DNA of 64,000 nt. Origin: DASRJW01 sp964567755 (lineage in GTDB: Bacteria > Krumholzibacteriota > Krumholzibacteriia > G020349025). The DNA is taken from NCBI GenBank assembly GCA_964567755.1, contig CAZMNW010000025.1:1-64000 (forward strand), given 5' to 3'. A program made the position numbers and the translations under genes. Below are positions 1 through 6,429 of this stretch, in pieces (positions within the stretch are counted from its first letter, which is position 1; every line of letters begins with the position of its first letter). The notes beneath the pieces are model-generated. The model did not search any database, was not told where the DNA came from, and saw only the letters and a list, made by a program, of their open reading frames with translations.

Positions 1-121
1 GGCGATGGCGCTTGACTGCCTCTGCATCCAAGCTCAAACTCCTGAGCGAAAAGCGAACGGTCCTGAGATCCAACAGCCAAGTGAAACCGATCACGCACCA
101 AATTCCGACGGAACGAGTCCG

Positions 122-922
122 TCATGAATAATCCGGGCTAACAGAATCGCGATCCTGGGGGTGGACGCCCGCGAGCCAGGCGCCGGGGCCAGCGACAGCG
201 CTCGGCATCGCCCGGCCACAAAGCGTCTCGCTGGCCGGGCTGATGTAGAGAAGGCGTCGCTCGACCGGCTCGAACAAAAAGAAGACATCCTCGATGTGCT
301 CGGCCAGCTGGCGGAAACGCTCCTCGCTCTGGCGCAACGTGACTTCGTCCTGTTTCGCGCGCGTGATGTCACGCGCCAGGATCGAGGCCGCGACGACTCG
401 ATCGTCGCGCAGGATGGGCCCGATCACGTTGCCAAACCAGGTCGAAATGGTGGGGGCAAAGTTCTCGAAGTACGCGGGCTTCCCGTCCTGGAAAACTTGG
501 GCGAGCGCGACACGCATCGCGGCGTGACTTTCGGGGGATGTGTAATCGTAGATCGTCGTCTTGCCAACGACGTCTTCCATGCGGTAGTCGGCCGCGGTTC
601 GGTTCAGGTAGAGAATGGTGCCCGAGGCGTCGACGACGAGGATGAAATCGAACGGGTTCTCGGCGATGGAGCGCCAGCGTTCCTCGGACTCGCGCAAGCG
701 CTCGAGCTCGGCATTCTCGGCCGAGATGGTGGAATGGGCATGGTCGAGCTGAGCACGCAGCGCTTGCAGCAAGGGGCCAACGGAGTCGCCATCGCCGCGC
801 TCGCGGAGCACCCGCTCGAGAGCGTCGAGGGTCTGTGCCTGCAGCTCGGGGCTCAAACCACCTCCATTCGCTGGGGGTCCGGCAGCCGGACGGTGGTTCT
901 GGAATCCATGCCAGTCTAGCAT
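122..922 (-). CDS. PAS-domain sensor protein, apparently truncated
   Basis: 266 residues: a short helical stretch (about 40-75), a complete PAS domain (about 80-195, beginning RSIAENPFDFILVVD and ending ARDITRAKQDE), then a second PAS domain starting near 205 (RFRQLAEHIEDVFFLF). The frame stops about 55 residues into the second PAS, just after the conserved HPQDR motif, so half of that fold is missing. The other two frames downstream do not continue a PAS pattern, and no kinase, GGDEF or EAL domain follows. GGAGG five bases before the ATG supports the start. PAS domains bind small ligands or cofactors and sense redox, light or metabolites. Without an output domain this is either a 3'-truncated remnant of a signalling enzyme or a stand-alone sensor. 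The coding pattern is strong up to the stop. Confidence 0.7.
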   Translation of the reverse strand: MLDWHGFQNHRPAAGPPANGGGLSPELQAQTLDALERVLRERGDGDSVGPLLQALRAQLDHAHSTISAENAELERLRESEERWRSIAENPFDFILVVDASGTILYLNRTAADYRMEDVVGKTTIYDYTSPESHAAMRVALAQVFQDGKPAYFENFAPTISTWFGNVIGPILRDDRVVAASILARDITRAKQDEVTLRQSEERFRQLAEHIEDVFFLFEPVERRLLYISPASETLCGRAMPSAVAGPGAWLAGVHPQDRDSVSPDYS

Positions 923-1120
923 GCGTTCCTCCCCCTGGGGACCGCCTCGCGGCCCTGCGGATGCCCATGACTCAGTAGCCGCACGATCCGTTTACCTACT
1001 TACAAACGAAAGCGTGATTCGAAGCGAACAGCGGAATAGGGAAAAATGTGGATCGCTGGGGCGAGAGGTCGCGGGGAGCGAGGGAATGGCTGTGGGCGAG
1101 GGGATCGCTGGGGTCGCGGC

Positions 1121-1197
<77 letters not shown>

Positions 1198-1208
1198 ACG
1201 TGGCAGAC

Positions 1209-1238
1209 AACCTACCCATTGCAGCTGGAGGGGGTCAA
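1209..1238 (-). promoter_or_regulatory. Promoter of tRNA-Pro
   Basis: -35 TTGACC (1238-1233), 18-base spacer, -10 TAGGTT (1214-1209), both read on the minus strand. The predicted start of transcription falls about five bases before the mature 5' end of the tRNA, as is usual for stable RNA genes. Confidence 0.7.
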
Positions 1239-1341
1239 GCAGGCGGAGGCGGGCTGTGGACGGTTCGAGGGACCCGTCCATCCGACCGTGAGAGAGGACC
1301 CTGCAGCAATGGAGGTTGGCGCCGGCCGAAAAAAGTCTGGT

Positions 1342-1899
1342 TCAACGGAAAAGCGATTTGACCGCTGACCAGGTTTGTGGCGCCACGGGGGTCGGCAAGT
1401 ACTGGAGGATGGCACTCCGCAGGTGAGCATCGTTGAAGCGACCGAGCTGGCCGAAGGCTTCCCCGACGGAGGTATAGCGCACGATACCCTGCGCATCGAT
1501 GACGACGTAGTTGTCGTAACGAATGTCGTAGGGCGCAGGATAGAGAGCGCCGCCGTTACGAAGCACTGGGAACGTCACGCGAGTGAAATCGATGAAATCC
1601 TGCAGTTGGACAGAGTTGCCATTCCAGAAGTCGAGAGCCAGAACGCGAAACCCTCTCGTGCGGTAGTCCTGCCAGATGCGCTCGACGGCCGACCCGGCCG
1701 CACGACACTGGGCTCAACCATAGCCCACGAGAGCCAAAAGCACGACCTCGCCCGCGAAACCCGAAAGGCTGTACGAAGCCCCGGTAAGGTCCTGAAGGGT
1801 GAAATCAGGCGCCAGCTCGCCAGGCACGACCGCCTGCGGAGTGGAAGCCATGCCGGCGACGATCCAAAGAGCGATCCCCACGACGCGGAGGCGTTGCAT
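1342..1899 (-). CDS. Redoxin (TlpA/AhpC-like), candidate selenoprotein with in-frame TGA at UxxC
   Basis: Read through one TGA (1714-1716) this is a single 185-residue frame: a signal peptide (residues 1-23, hydrophobic core VVGIALWIVAGMA), then a redoxin start GELAPDFTLQDLTG. The expected beta strand VVLLALVGYG is followed at once by TGA-Ala-Gln-Cys, and then by helix and strand elements (GFRVLALDF, VTFPVLRNGG, NYVVIDAQGIVRY) in the same frame. The TGA therefore sits exactly where thioredoxin-fold proteins carry the first cysteine of CxxC, giving U62-A-Q-C65. A hairpin 18 bases downstream resembles a bacterial SECIS. Thiol-disulfide exchange or peroxide reduction outside the cytoplasm is likely. 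Last gene of the smpB operon, 61 bases after rdgB. Start ATG follows GGAAAGGACAGA; a GTG at 1926 with GGAGAG is an alternative. A pseudogene with one nonsense change remains possible, but the motif position argues against it. Confidence 0.75.
1685..1716 (-). promoter_or_regulatory. Candidate bacterial SECIS element after the TGA
   Basis: Minus strand: TGA (1716-1714), 18 bases, then a stem CGGCC (1700-1696) / GGCCG (1690-1686) closing a five-base loop GGGTC (1695-1691); G1701 can add a G-U pair with T1685. SelB-binding hairpins such as E. coli fdhF place a GGUC-type loop about 18 bases after the UGA; this one has a G at the first loop position, contains GGUC and has the same spacing. Folding was judged by eye. 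Confidence 0.6.
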
Positions 1900-1960
1900 T
1901 CTGTCCTTTCCCATCGCGACGAACACAGGCTCTCCGGTCGTTCGTCCCCATCCGCCATTC

Positions 1961-2593
1961 TCAGACTCTCTGACCCAACTCTGCCAGCAAAGTGGGCCGC
2001 GCTGCCACCAAGGCCTTGGCCCGGTGACTCATAGAATTCTTCGCAGCGAGGGAAAATTCCGCCAAGGTAGAGCCAGCTTCTGGAACCAGGAACACCGGAT
2101 CATAGCCGAAGCCGCCCGCGCCCCGCGGAGTCTGGAGAATGCGCCCGTCGATGCGGCCGTCGAAGAGCTGGATCCGAGGCGGTTGGCTTGTCGCTGCCGG
2201 CATGGCAAGCGCCACGACGCAACGGAAGCGCGCGGTGCGCTGCGCTTCCGGCACAGCGGCCATTTCACGCAGCAGCTTGGCGATGTTGTCGGCGAACGTG
2301 CAGGCGGGTCCCGCATAGCGCGCCGAGATCACTCCCGGGGCGCCCTGCAAGGCATCGACTTCCAGGCCGGTGTCATCTGCCAGAGTTGGCGCACCGGTCC
2401 AGGCACAGACCTCTCGCGCTTTCTTTTCGGCGTTGGCCTCGAGTGTGGCCCCGTCTTCGACCACCTCTGGACAGCCAGGAAAGTCCCGAAGGCCGCGGAG
2501 TTCGACCCCCAGCTCGAATTCGCGCAGGACAGCCGTGATCTCCGCCAGCTTGTGCTGGTTGCCGGTGGCGATCACCAAGACCTTGGCGGTCAT
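1961..2593 (-). CDS. rdgB: XTP/dITP diphosphatase (RdgB/HAM1)
   Basis: Hydrolyses non-canonical purine triphosphates (XTP, ITP, dITP) to the monophosphate and pyrophosphate, keeping deaminated bases out of DNA and RNA. The family signatures are all present in 210 residues: the N-terminal substrate loop TGNQHKLAEI (10-19), EDGATLEANAEKKAR, the metal site PTLADDTGLEVDAL, SARYAG, GGFGYDPVF and the C-terminal SHRAKAL. Length is typical. The ATG overlaps the rph stop by four bases (ATGA), so the two are translationally coupled. This rph-rdgB pairing is common in bacteria and joins RNA 3' trimming with nucleotide clean-up. Confidence 0.97.
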   Translation of the reverse strand: MTAKVLVIATGNQHKLAEITAVLREFELGVELRGLRDFPGCPEVVEDGATLEANAEKKAREVCAWTGAPTLADDTGLEVDALQGAPGVISARYAGPACTFADNIAKLLREMAAVPEAQRTARFRCVVALAMPAATSQPPRIQLFDGRIDGRILQTPRGAGGFGYDPVFLVPEAGSTLAEFSLAAKNSMSHRAKALVAARPTLLAELGQRV

Positions 2594-3303
2594 GCCGGCC
2601 CTTCGAGCGCCCGGCGCTGCATGGCCTGCACCTGCTCGATGCCGGTGCGCGCGCAGTCGAGCAGACCGAGCAACGCGTCCATGGCGAATGGCGCGCGCTC
2701 GGCGGTGCCCTGCACCTCGATGAAGCGCCCGGCCTCCGCCATCACCACGTTCATGTCCACTTCGGCGGCGGAATCTTCCTCGTAGCAGAGATCGAGCAAG
2801 GCATCGCCCTGAAAGATGCCGACACTGACCGCAGCGACGAGCTCGCGCATGGGATGCACTTGTTGCTCGAGCTGGCTCAGTGCATCGTGGAGCGCAACGC
2901 AGGCGCCGTTCACCGCCGCGGTGCGCGTGCCGCCGTCGGCTTCGATGACGTCACAGTCGAGATAGATGGTGCGTTCTCCAAGCGCGCGCAGGTCGACGAC
3001 GGCGCGCAGGCTGCGGCCGATGAGGCGCATGATCTCTTGCGTGCGACCGCCCAGGCGGCCACGCACGGACTCGCGCACGGTGCGCGTGTTCGTGCTGCGC
3101 GGCAGCATGGCGTACTCTGCCGTCACCCATCCGGTGCCCGAGCCACGCAGGTGTGGCGGCACCGATGGCTCGATGCTCGCTGCGCACAGCACATGAGTGT
3201 TCCCCATCTTCACCAGTGCCGAGCCTTCGGCATTGCGCAGGAAACCGCGCTGAATCTCGAGCCGGCGCAGCTCATGGGGGCCGCGCCCATCGAGTCGCTG
3301 CAT
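2590..3303 (-). CDS. rph: Ribonuclease PH
   Basis: Phosphate-dependent 3'-5' exoribonuclease that trims tRNA 3' ends. The 237 residues match the usual length of about 238 and begin with the diagnostic RLDGRGPHELR. Also seen are NTHVLCAASIE, GWVTAEYAMLPRST, the RGRLGGRTQEIMRLIGRSLR phosphate-binding block, the catalytic region TIYLDCDVIEADGGTRTAA, and LDLCYEEDSAAEVDMNVVM. I prefer the ATG at 3303, nine bases after GGAAGG, over an in-frame TTG six codons earlier, because it gives the family-standard N terminus. Fourth gene of the smpB operon. Confidence 0.97.
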   Translation of the reverse strand: MQRLDGRGPHELRRLEIQRGFLRNAEGSALVKMGNTHVLCAASIEPSVPPHLRGSGTGWVTAEYAMLPRSTNTRTVRESVRGRLGGRTQEIMRLIGRSLRAVVDLRALGERTIYLDCDVIEADGGTRTAAVNGACVALHDALSQLEQQVHPMRELVAAVSVGIFQGDALLDLCYEEDSAAEVDMNVVMAEAGRFIEVQGTAERAPFAMDALLGLLDCARTGIEQVQAMQRRALEGPA

Positions 3304-3342
3304 GCATCCATCCCTTCCCAAAGGCGCCGGCGCTGGCAGCGA

Positions 3343-3942
3343 TCACTGCCAGTCGGCGACATCGATCGGTTTCGAGGTATCGAAATGCCCGGCGAGCGTG
3401 TCCATGGCCTGGCCGTCCACCAGGAGCTGCAGATGCACCACCTGCGGGAAGTTGGCGGCGATCGTGCGCACGAGCGCGCCGAGCGTCAAGTACTCCGCCG
3501 TGCTGCCGCCGGGGTGATGGTCGACGAGTGCGCTGTTAAAGTCGACGTATAGCGTTCGCGTCGCCTCGGTGTAGAAGACCTGTTGCACGCGTGCATCGCG
3601 TGGCAACACCGCGACATTCCCATCCTGCTGTGGGCCCGAGGCGAGGGCCGTCACCGTGGCTTGCACGTTTTCTTCCAGTCCCGTGCCGAAGGCGATCTTG
3701 CGACTCTCGCTCGCCAGGTTTTGTGCTTGCGAATCGGCGAAGTAGAGCTGCACCGCTTGCGCTTCGCCGCCGTGGTCATCGCGGTCCTCCTGCGTTGCGG
3801 GGGACTGCGGTTCGAGGCCGCCCTGTGGCCAGAACAACAGCCCCGCCGCTGCCGCGAGCAGCATCACGACGAAGCCCCAGAACAGGAATCGGCGCCGGCG
3901 TCCGCTGCCGCTTTCATACCCAGGTTCGTCTTGCTCCTGCAT
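3343..3942 (-). CDS. GerMN-domain protein, membrane anchored
   Basis: 199 residues: a basic N terminus (GRRRR), one transmembrane segment (about 19-38, FLFWGFVVMLLAAAAGLLFW), a polar linker, then a GerMN-type domain (about 63-195) with VQLYFADSQAQNL, ATVTALASGP, LYVDFNSALV and LVDGQAMDTLAGHFD. GerMN domains occur in spore germination protein GerM and, in Gram-negative bacteria, next to envelope amidases; the biochemical role is unknown. Here the gene sits 17 bases after an Amidase_3 gene, which suggests a helper role in peptidoglycan remodelling. The ATG follows GGAAGG. Earlier in-frame starts would run into the amidase gene and are unlikely. Confidence 0.85.
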   Translation of the reverse strand: MQEQDEPGYESGSGRRRRFLFWGFVVMLLAAAAGLLFWPQGGLEPQSPATQEDRDDHGGEAQAVQLYFADSQAQNLASESRKIAFGTGLEENVQATVTALASGPQQDGNVAVLPRDARVQQVFYTEATRTLYVDFNSALVDHHPGGSTAEYLTLGALVRTIAANFPQVVHLQLLVDGQAMDTLAGHFDTSKPIDVADWQ

Positions 3943-3959
3943 CGCACCCGCCTTCCCTC

Positions 3960-5546
3960 TCAGCGCCCCGCCACCGGATTCGTCTGCAGCGATTCCGCGT
4001 CTCCGAGGTGACCGCTTGCGTCCGCGCCCTCGGTCGCATCGCAGAAGCGTTGCACCGCGGCGACGATGCCTTGCGCCAAGCGTTCGGCGTAGTCCGTCCC
4101 CACCACAGCGTCCGCCTCTTGGGCGTTGGTGAGGAACCCGACCTCCACGACCACGGCGGGCATGGCAACGCCGCGCAGAAACGCCACGTGCGAAGCGTGC
4201 GCGCCCCGATTGGGTACTGGCAAGCGTTTCTGCAGCTCGGACTGCAGCAGCTGCGCCAGTCGCTGGCTGCGCGTGGCAAAGGGTCCTTGCGCCGCACGCC
4301 ACGGGCGAAAGTCGGCCGCTCCGGCGACAGCGGTTCCTCGTGCCTGGCTCGCCCTGGCGAAGAGCACCTCGAAACCACTCGCCGTGGCGTCGAATGCAGC
4401 GTTGCAATGCAGGCTGACCAGGAGATCGCCGCCGCTCCGGTTGGCGAGCTCGGCTCTGCGATCGTCGCCCAGTGCCCGGTCGCCCGCGCGCAACAACTCG
4501 ACACGCATCCGCAACCCCGCCTCGAGCTGTGGCAAAAGCCGGTTGGCGAGCTCGAGGGTCACGTTCTTTTCCGCCAGACCCGCGCTCTCGACACCCGGAT
4601 CGTCGCCGCCATGACCGGCATCCAGAATCAGGACGCGACATCCGGCGGCGCTTGCAGGCTGACGTGGCTCACTCGCGCCCTCGGGCAGCTTGAACTCGGG
4701 AAGCGGCATGGGCTCGGGCCGCCGTCGCAGCGTCACCACGAGCGTGCGACCGCCATCCCGACTGCTGGTCTCGAAGCCTTCGACATCGCGGTCGAGATCC
4801 AGGTACAGCGTCGCTTCACGTCCGCGCTGCTCGGCGCGCACGCTGCGCAACAACGGCGCCGGCGCATCCGCCACCAGCGCCAGCGGATCGAGCACCGCAT
4901 CGAAAATGCGAATGCGCACCAGCGCCTGCGAAGTCGCTTGCACGCGGTGCTGGTACGACCGGGCCAGATGCAGGCGCACTTCGGTGTCCCCGCCAACGGT
5001 GGCGTAGTCGAGCCCGAGGACATCCGCCGCGACGCGTCCCACCGTGAGCGTCGAGTTGCTTCTGTCGAAGCGCCAGCGGTTGTCGGAGACCGCGGTAAAG
5101 ACGAGATCCAGGATTTCGAGCGGCAGCATGACGCTGCTGGCCCGATAGCGCACGGGCAGATGCAGCAAGACATCGTCTTCGTCGATGATGACGAGCCGTG
5201 CATCGACGGTGACGGTGACGCGGTGCTCGCCGATGCGAAACACGAGCTTGCCGGTCTCGGGCTTCCAGAAGCGTTCGATGTCGAGGACGCGCGTCAGGTC
5301 GTTCGCCGCCAGGTAGCCTTCCAAGCTCTGGGATTCCAGGCGCTGGAGCTCGATTTGCGCTGCCGGGCGACCATCCTCGAACACGATGCGCAGCGACTCG
5401 GCGGCGCCGCGCGCAGGCAGAAGCAGGATCGCCGCGAGCAGACCGGGCCCCCCGCGCCACAATGCCCGGCTGCCGATCCACCGCCAACGTCTCTCGAGCC
5501 GCGGTTGATCTTGGAAACGCGGCGCATACGAGCGGCTTGCCATCAC
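3960..5546 (-). CDS. N-acetylmuramoyl-L-alanine amidase (AMIN + Amidase_3)
   Basis: Zinc amidase that cuts the bond between MurNAc and L-Ala of peptidoglycan, usually during cell separation. An exported N terminus (membrane segment about residues 29-47) is followed by beta-rich segments (about 50-280) that look like one or two AMIN-type targeting repeats, and then the Amidase_3 domain (about 305-510). Zinc ligands and catalytic residues are visible in order: LILDAGHGGDDPG (His), EKNVTLELANRL (Glu), LLVSLHCNA (His) and VEVGFLTN (Glu). The start (GTG, or the ATG right after it) overlaps the smpB stop and lies after AAGGAGG. The 528-residue length fits AmiC-like enzymes. Confidence 0.93.
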   Translation of the reverse strand: MMASRSYAPRFQDQPRLERRWRWIGSRALWRGGPGLLAAILLLPARGAAESLRIVFEDGRPAAQIELQRLESQSLEGYLAANDLTRVLDIERFWKPETGKLVFRIGEHRVTVTVDARLVIIDEDDVLLHLPVRYRASSVMLPLEILDLVFTAVSDNRWRFDRSNSTLTVGRVAADVLGLDYATVGGDTEVRLHLARSYQHRVQATSQALVRIRIFDAVLDPLALVADAPAPLLRSVRAEQRGREATLYLDLDRDVEGFETSSRDGGRTLVVTLRRRPEPMPLPEFKLPEGASEPRQPASAAGCRVLILDAGHGGDDPGVESAGLAEKNVTLELANRLLPQLEAGLRMRVELLRAGDRALGDDRRAELANRSGGDLLVSLHCNAAFDATASGFEVLFARASQARGTAVAGAADFRPWRAAQGPFATRSQRLAQLLQSELQKRLPVPNRGAHASHVAFLRGVAMPAVVVEVGFLTNAQEADAVVGTDYAERLAQGIVAAVQRFCDATEGADASGHLGDAESLQTNPVAGR

Positions 5547-6031
5547 TGTTTCGCCTCCTTGAAGGCGCGGTCCAAATCGCGTTTCGCCTCGCGATCCGCG
5601 ATGGCGGCGCGTTTGTCGTAGGCGCGCTTGCCCTTGACGAGAGCAAGCTCCACCTTGATGCGATTGGCCTTGAAGTAGACGCGCAGCGGCACCAAGGTCA
5701 GACCCTTCTCGCGCGCCTTGAGCCCGAGCTTGAGGATTTCGCGCTTGTGCAGCAGCAGCTTGCGCACGCGCTCGGGTTCGTGATTGAAGCGATTGCCCTG
5801 TTCGTACGGACTGATGTACACGCCGACGAGAAACAACTCACCGTCGCGCAGCTCGGCGTAGCTGTCCTTCAGGTTGATGCGACCGGCGCGCAGCGATTTG
5901 ACCTCGGTACCCTGCAACGCAACGCCAGCCTCGATGCGGTCGAGGATATGGTAGTCGTGGTGGGCCTTGCGGTTGGTGGTGATGGTTCGGAAGGCGCGAC
6001 CTTCCGCCGCCTTGCCGCTAGTCTCGCTCAC
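5543..6031 (-). CDS. smpB: SsrA-binding protein SmpB
   Basis: Binds tmRNA and delivers it to stalled ribosomes for trans-translation. Diagnostic blocks in 162 residues: TNRKAHHDYHILDRIEAGVALQGTE split over the first strands, SLRAGRINLKDSYAEL, YEQGNRFNHEPERVRKLLLHK, the KREI helix, and a basic C-terminal tail with KRAYDKR that normally folds in the decoding centre. I place the start at GTG 6031 (AGGAG five bases upstream) because the promoter read at 6059-6087 lies inside any longer version. First gene of the operon running to the redoxin. Confidence 0.96.
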   Translation of the reverse strand: MSETSGKAAEGRAFRTITTNRKAHHDYHILDRIEAGVALQGTEVKSLRAGRINLKDSYAELRDGELFLVGVYISPYEQGNRFNHEPERVRKLLLHKREILKLGLKAREKGLTLVPLRVYFKANRIKVELALVKGKRAYDKRAAIADREAKRDLDRAFKEAKQ

Positions 6032-6058
6032 GGCACTCCTCTTCTGCACCGGCACCGC

Positions 6059-6087
6059 AACGTACCAGAGCATGGCGCGCACGGCAA
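6059..6087 (-). promoter_or_regulatory. Promoter of the smpB operon
   Basis: Minus strand: -35 TTGCCG (6087-6082), 17-base spacer, -10 TACGTT (6064-6059). The predicted transcript begins about 20 bases before the SmpB GTG and includes its GAGGAG site. Confidence 0.5.
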
Positions 6088-6142
6088 GCCGACGAACGCC
6101 GCAACCCGAAGCGATGACGCGCGATGCGCCGTGTTCGGGTCG

Positions 6143-6172
6143 TTGACACCCCGCCGGCGCGTTCCGTATAGT
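6143..6172 (+). promoter_or_regulatory. Promoter of tRNA-Leu
   Basis: Perfect -35 TTGACA (6143-6148), 18-base spacer, -10 TATAGT (6167-6172). It lies about 75 bases before the tRNA and back to back with the smpB promoter. Confidence 0.75.
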
Positions 6173-6247
6173 TCGGGAAAGCTCGCGGATGCAGAGGATC
6201 GCCCTCGCGGTTCGGTGCGCCTTCCGCGAGTCACGTTTGTCTCGGGT

Positions 6248-6334
6248 GCCGAAGTGGTGGAACTGGCAGACGCGCTGCGTTCAGGGCGCAGTGAGGGAAA
6301 CCTCGTGCGGGTTCGAGTCCCGCCTTCGGCACCA
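6248..6334 (+). tRNA. tRNA-Leu (anticodon CAG), CCA encoded
   Basis: Acceptor GCCGAAG pairs with CTTCGGC, then A and CCA. Anticodon stem CTGCG/CGCAG encloses TTCAGGG, anticodon CAG. The long variable arm (around GAGGGAAACCTC) is characteristic of leucine and serine tRNAs, and the T arm GGTTCGAGTCC is normal. Confidence 0.97.
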
Positions 6335-6429
6335 CACTGATCGCCGGCTTTTGCTCCATCTTTCCGACCTCACGCTCGACGCGCGGCACGCTGTCGAATC
6401 GAGCCCAACGAGACCGACCGCAGGAGCGC

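Noticed and set aside
1050..1113. A 12-base direct repeat (GGATCGCTGGGG at 1050 and 1102) near tRNA-Pro
   Set aside because: Too short for an attachment site pair, only 52 bases apart, and no integrase or foreign genes between.
1342..1926. Redoxin gene read as two separate short genes or a simple pseudogene
   Set aside because: Both parts are in the same frame, the TGA sits at a redox-active position and is followed by a SECIS-like hairpin, so a selenoprotein explains more.
3591..5621. A 676-codon open frame on the plus strand
   Set aside because: Antisense to the amidase and GerMN genes, both of which have clear families; no signal, ribosome site or domain.
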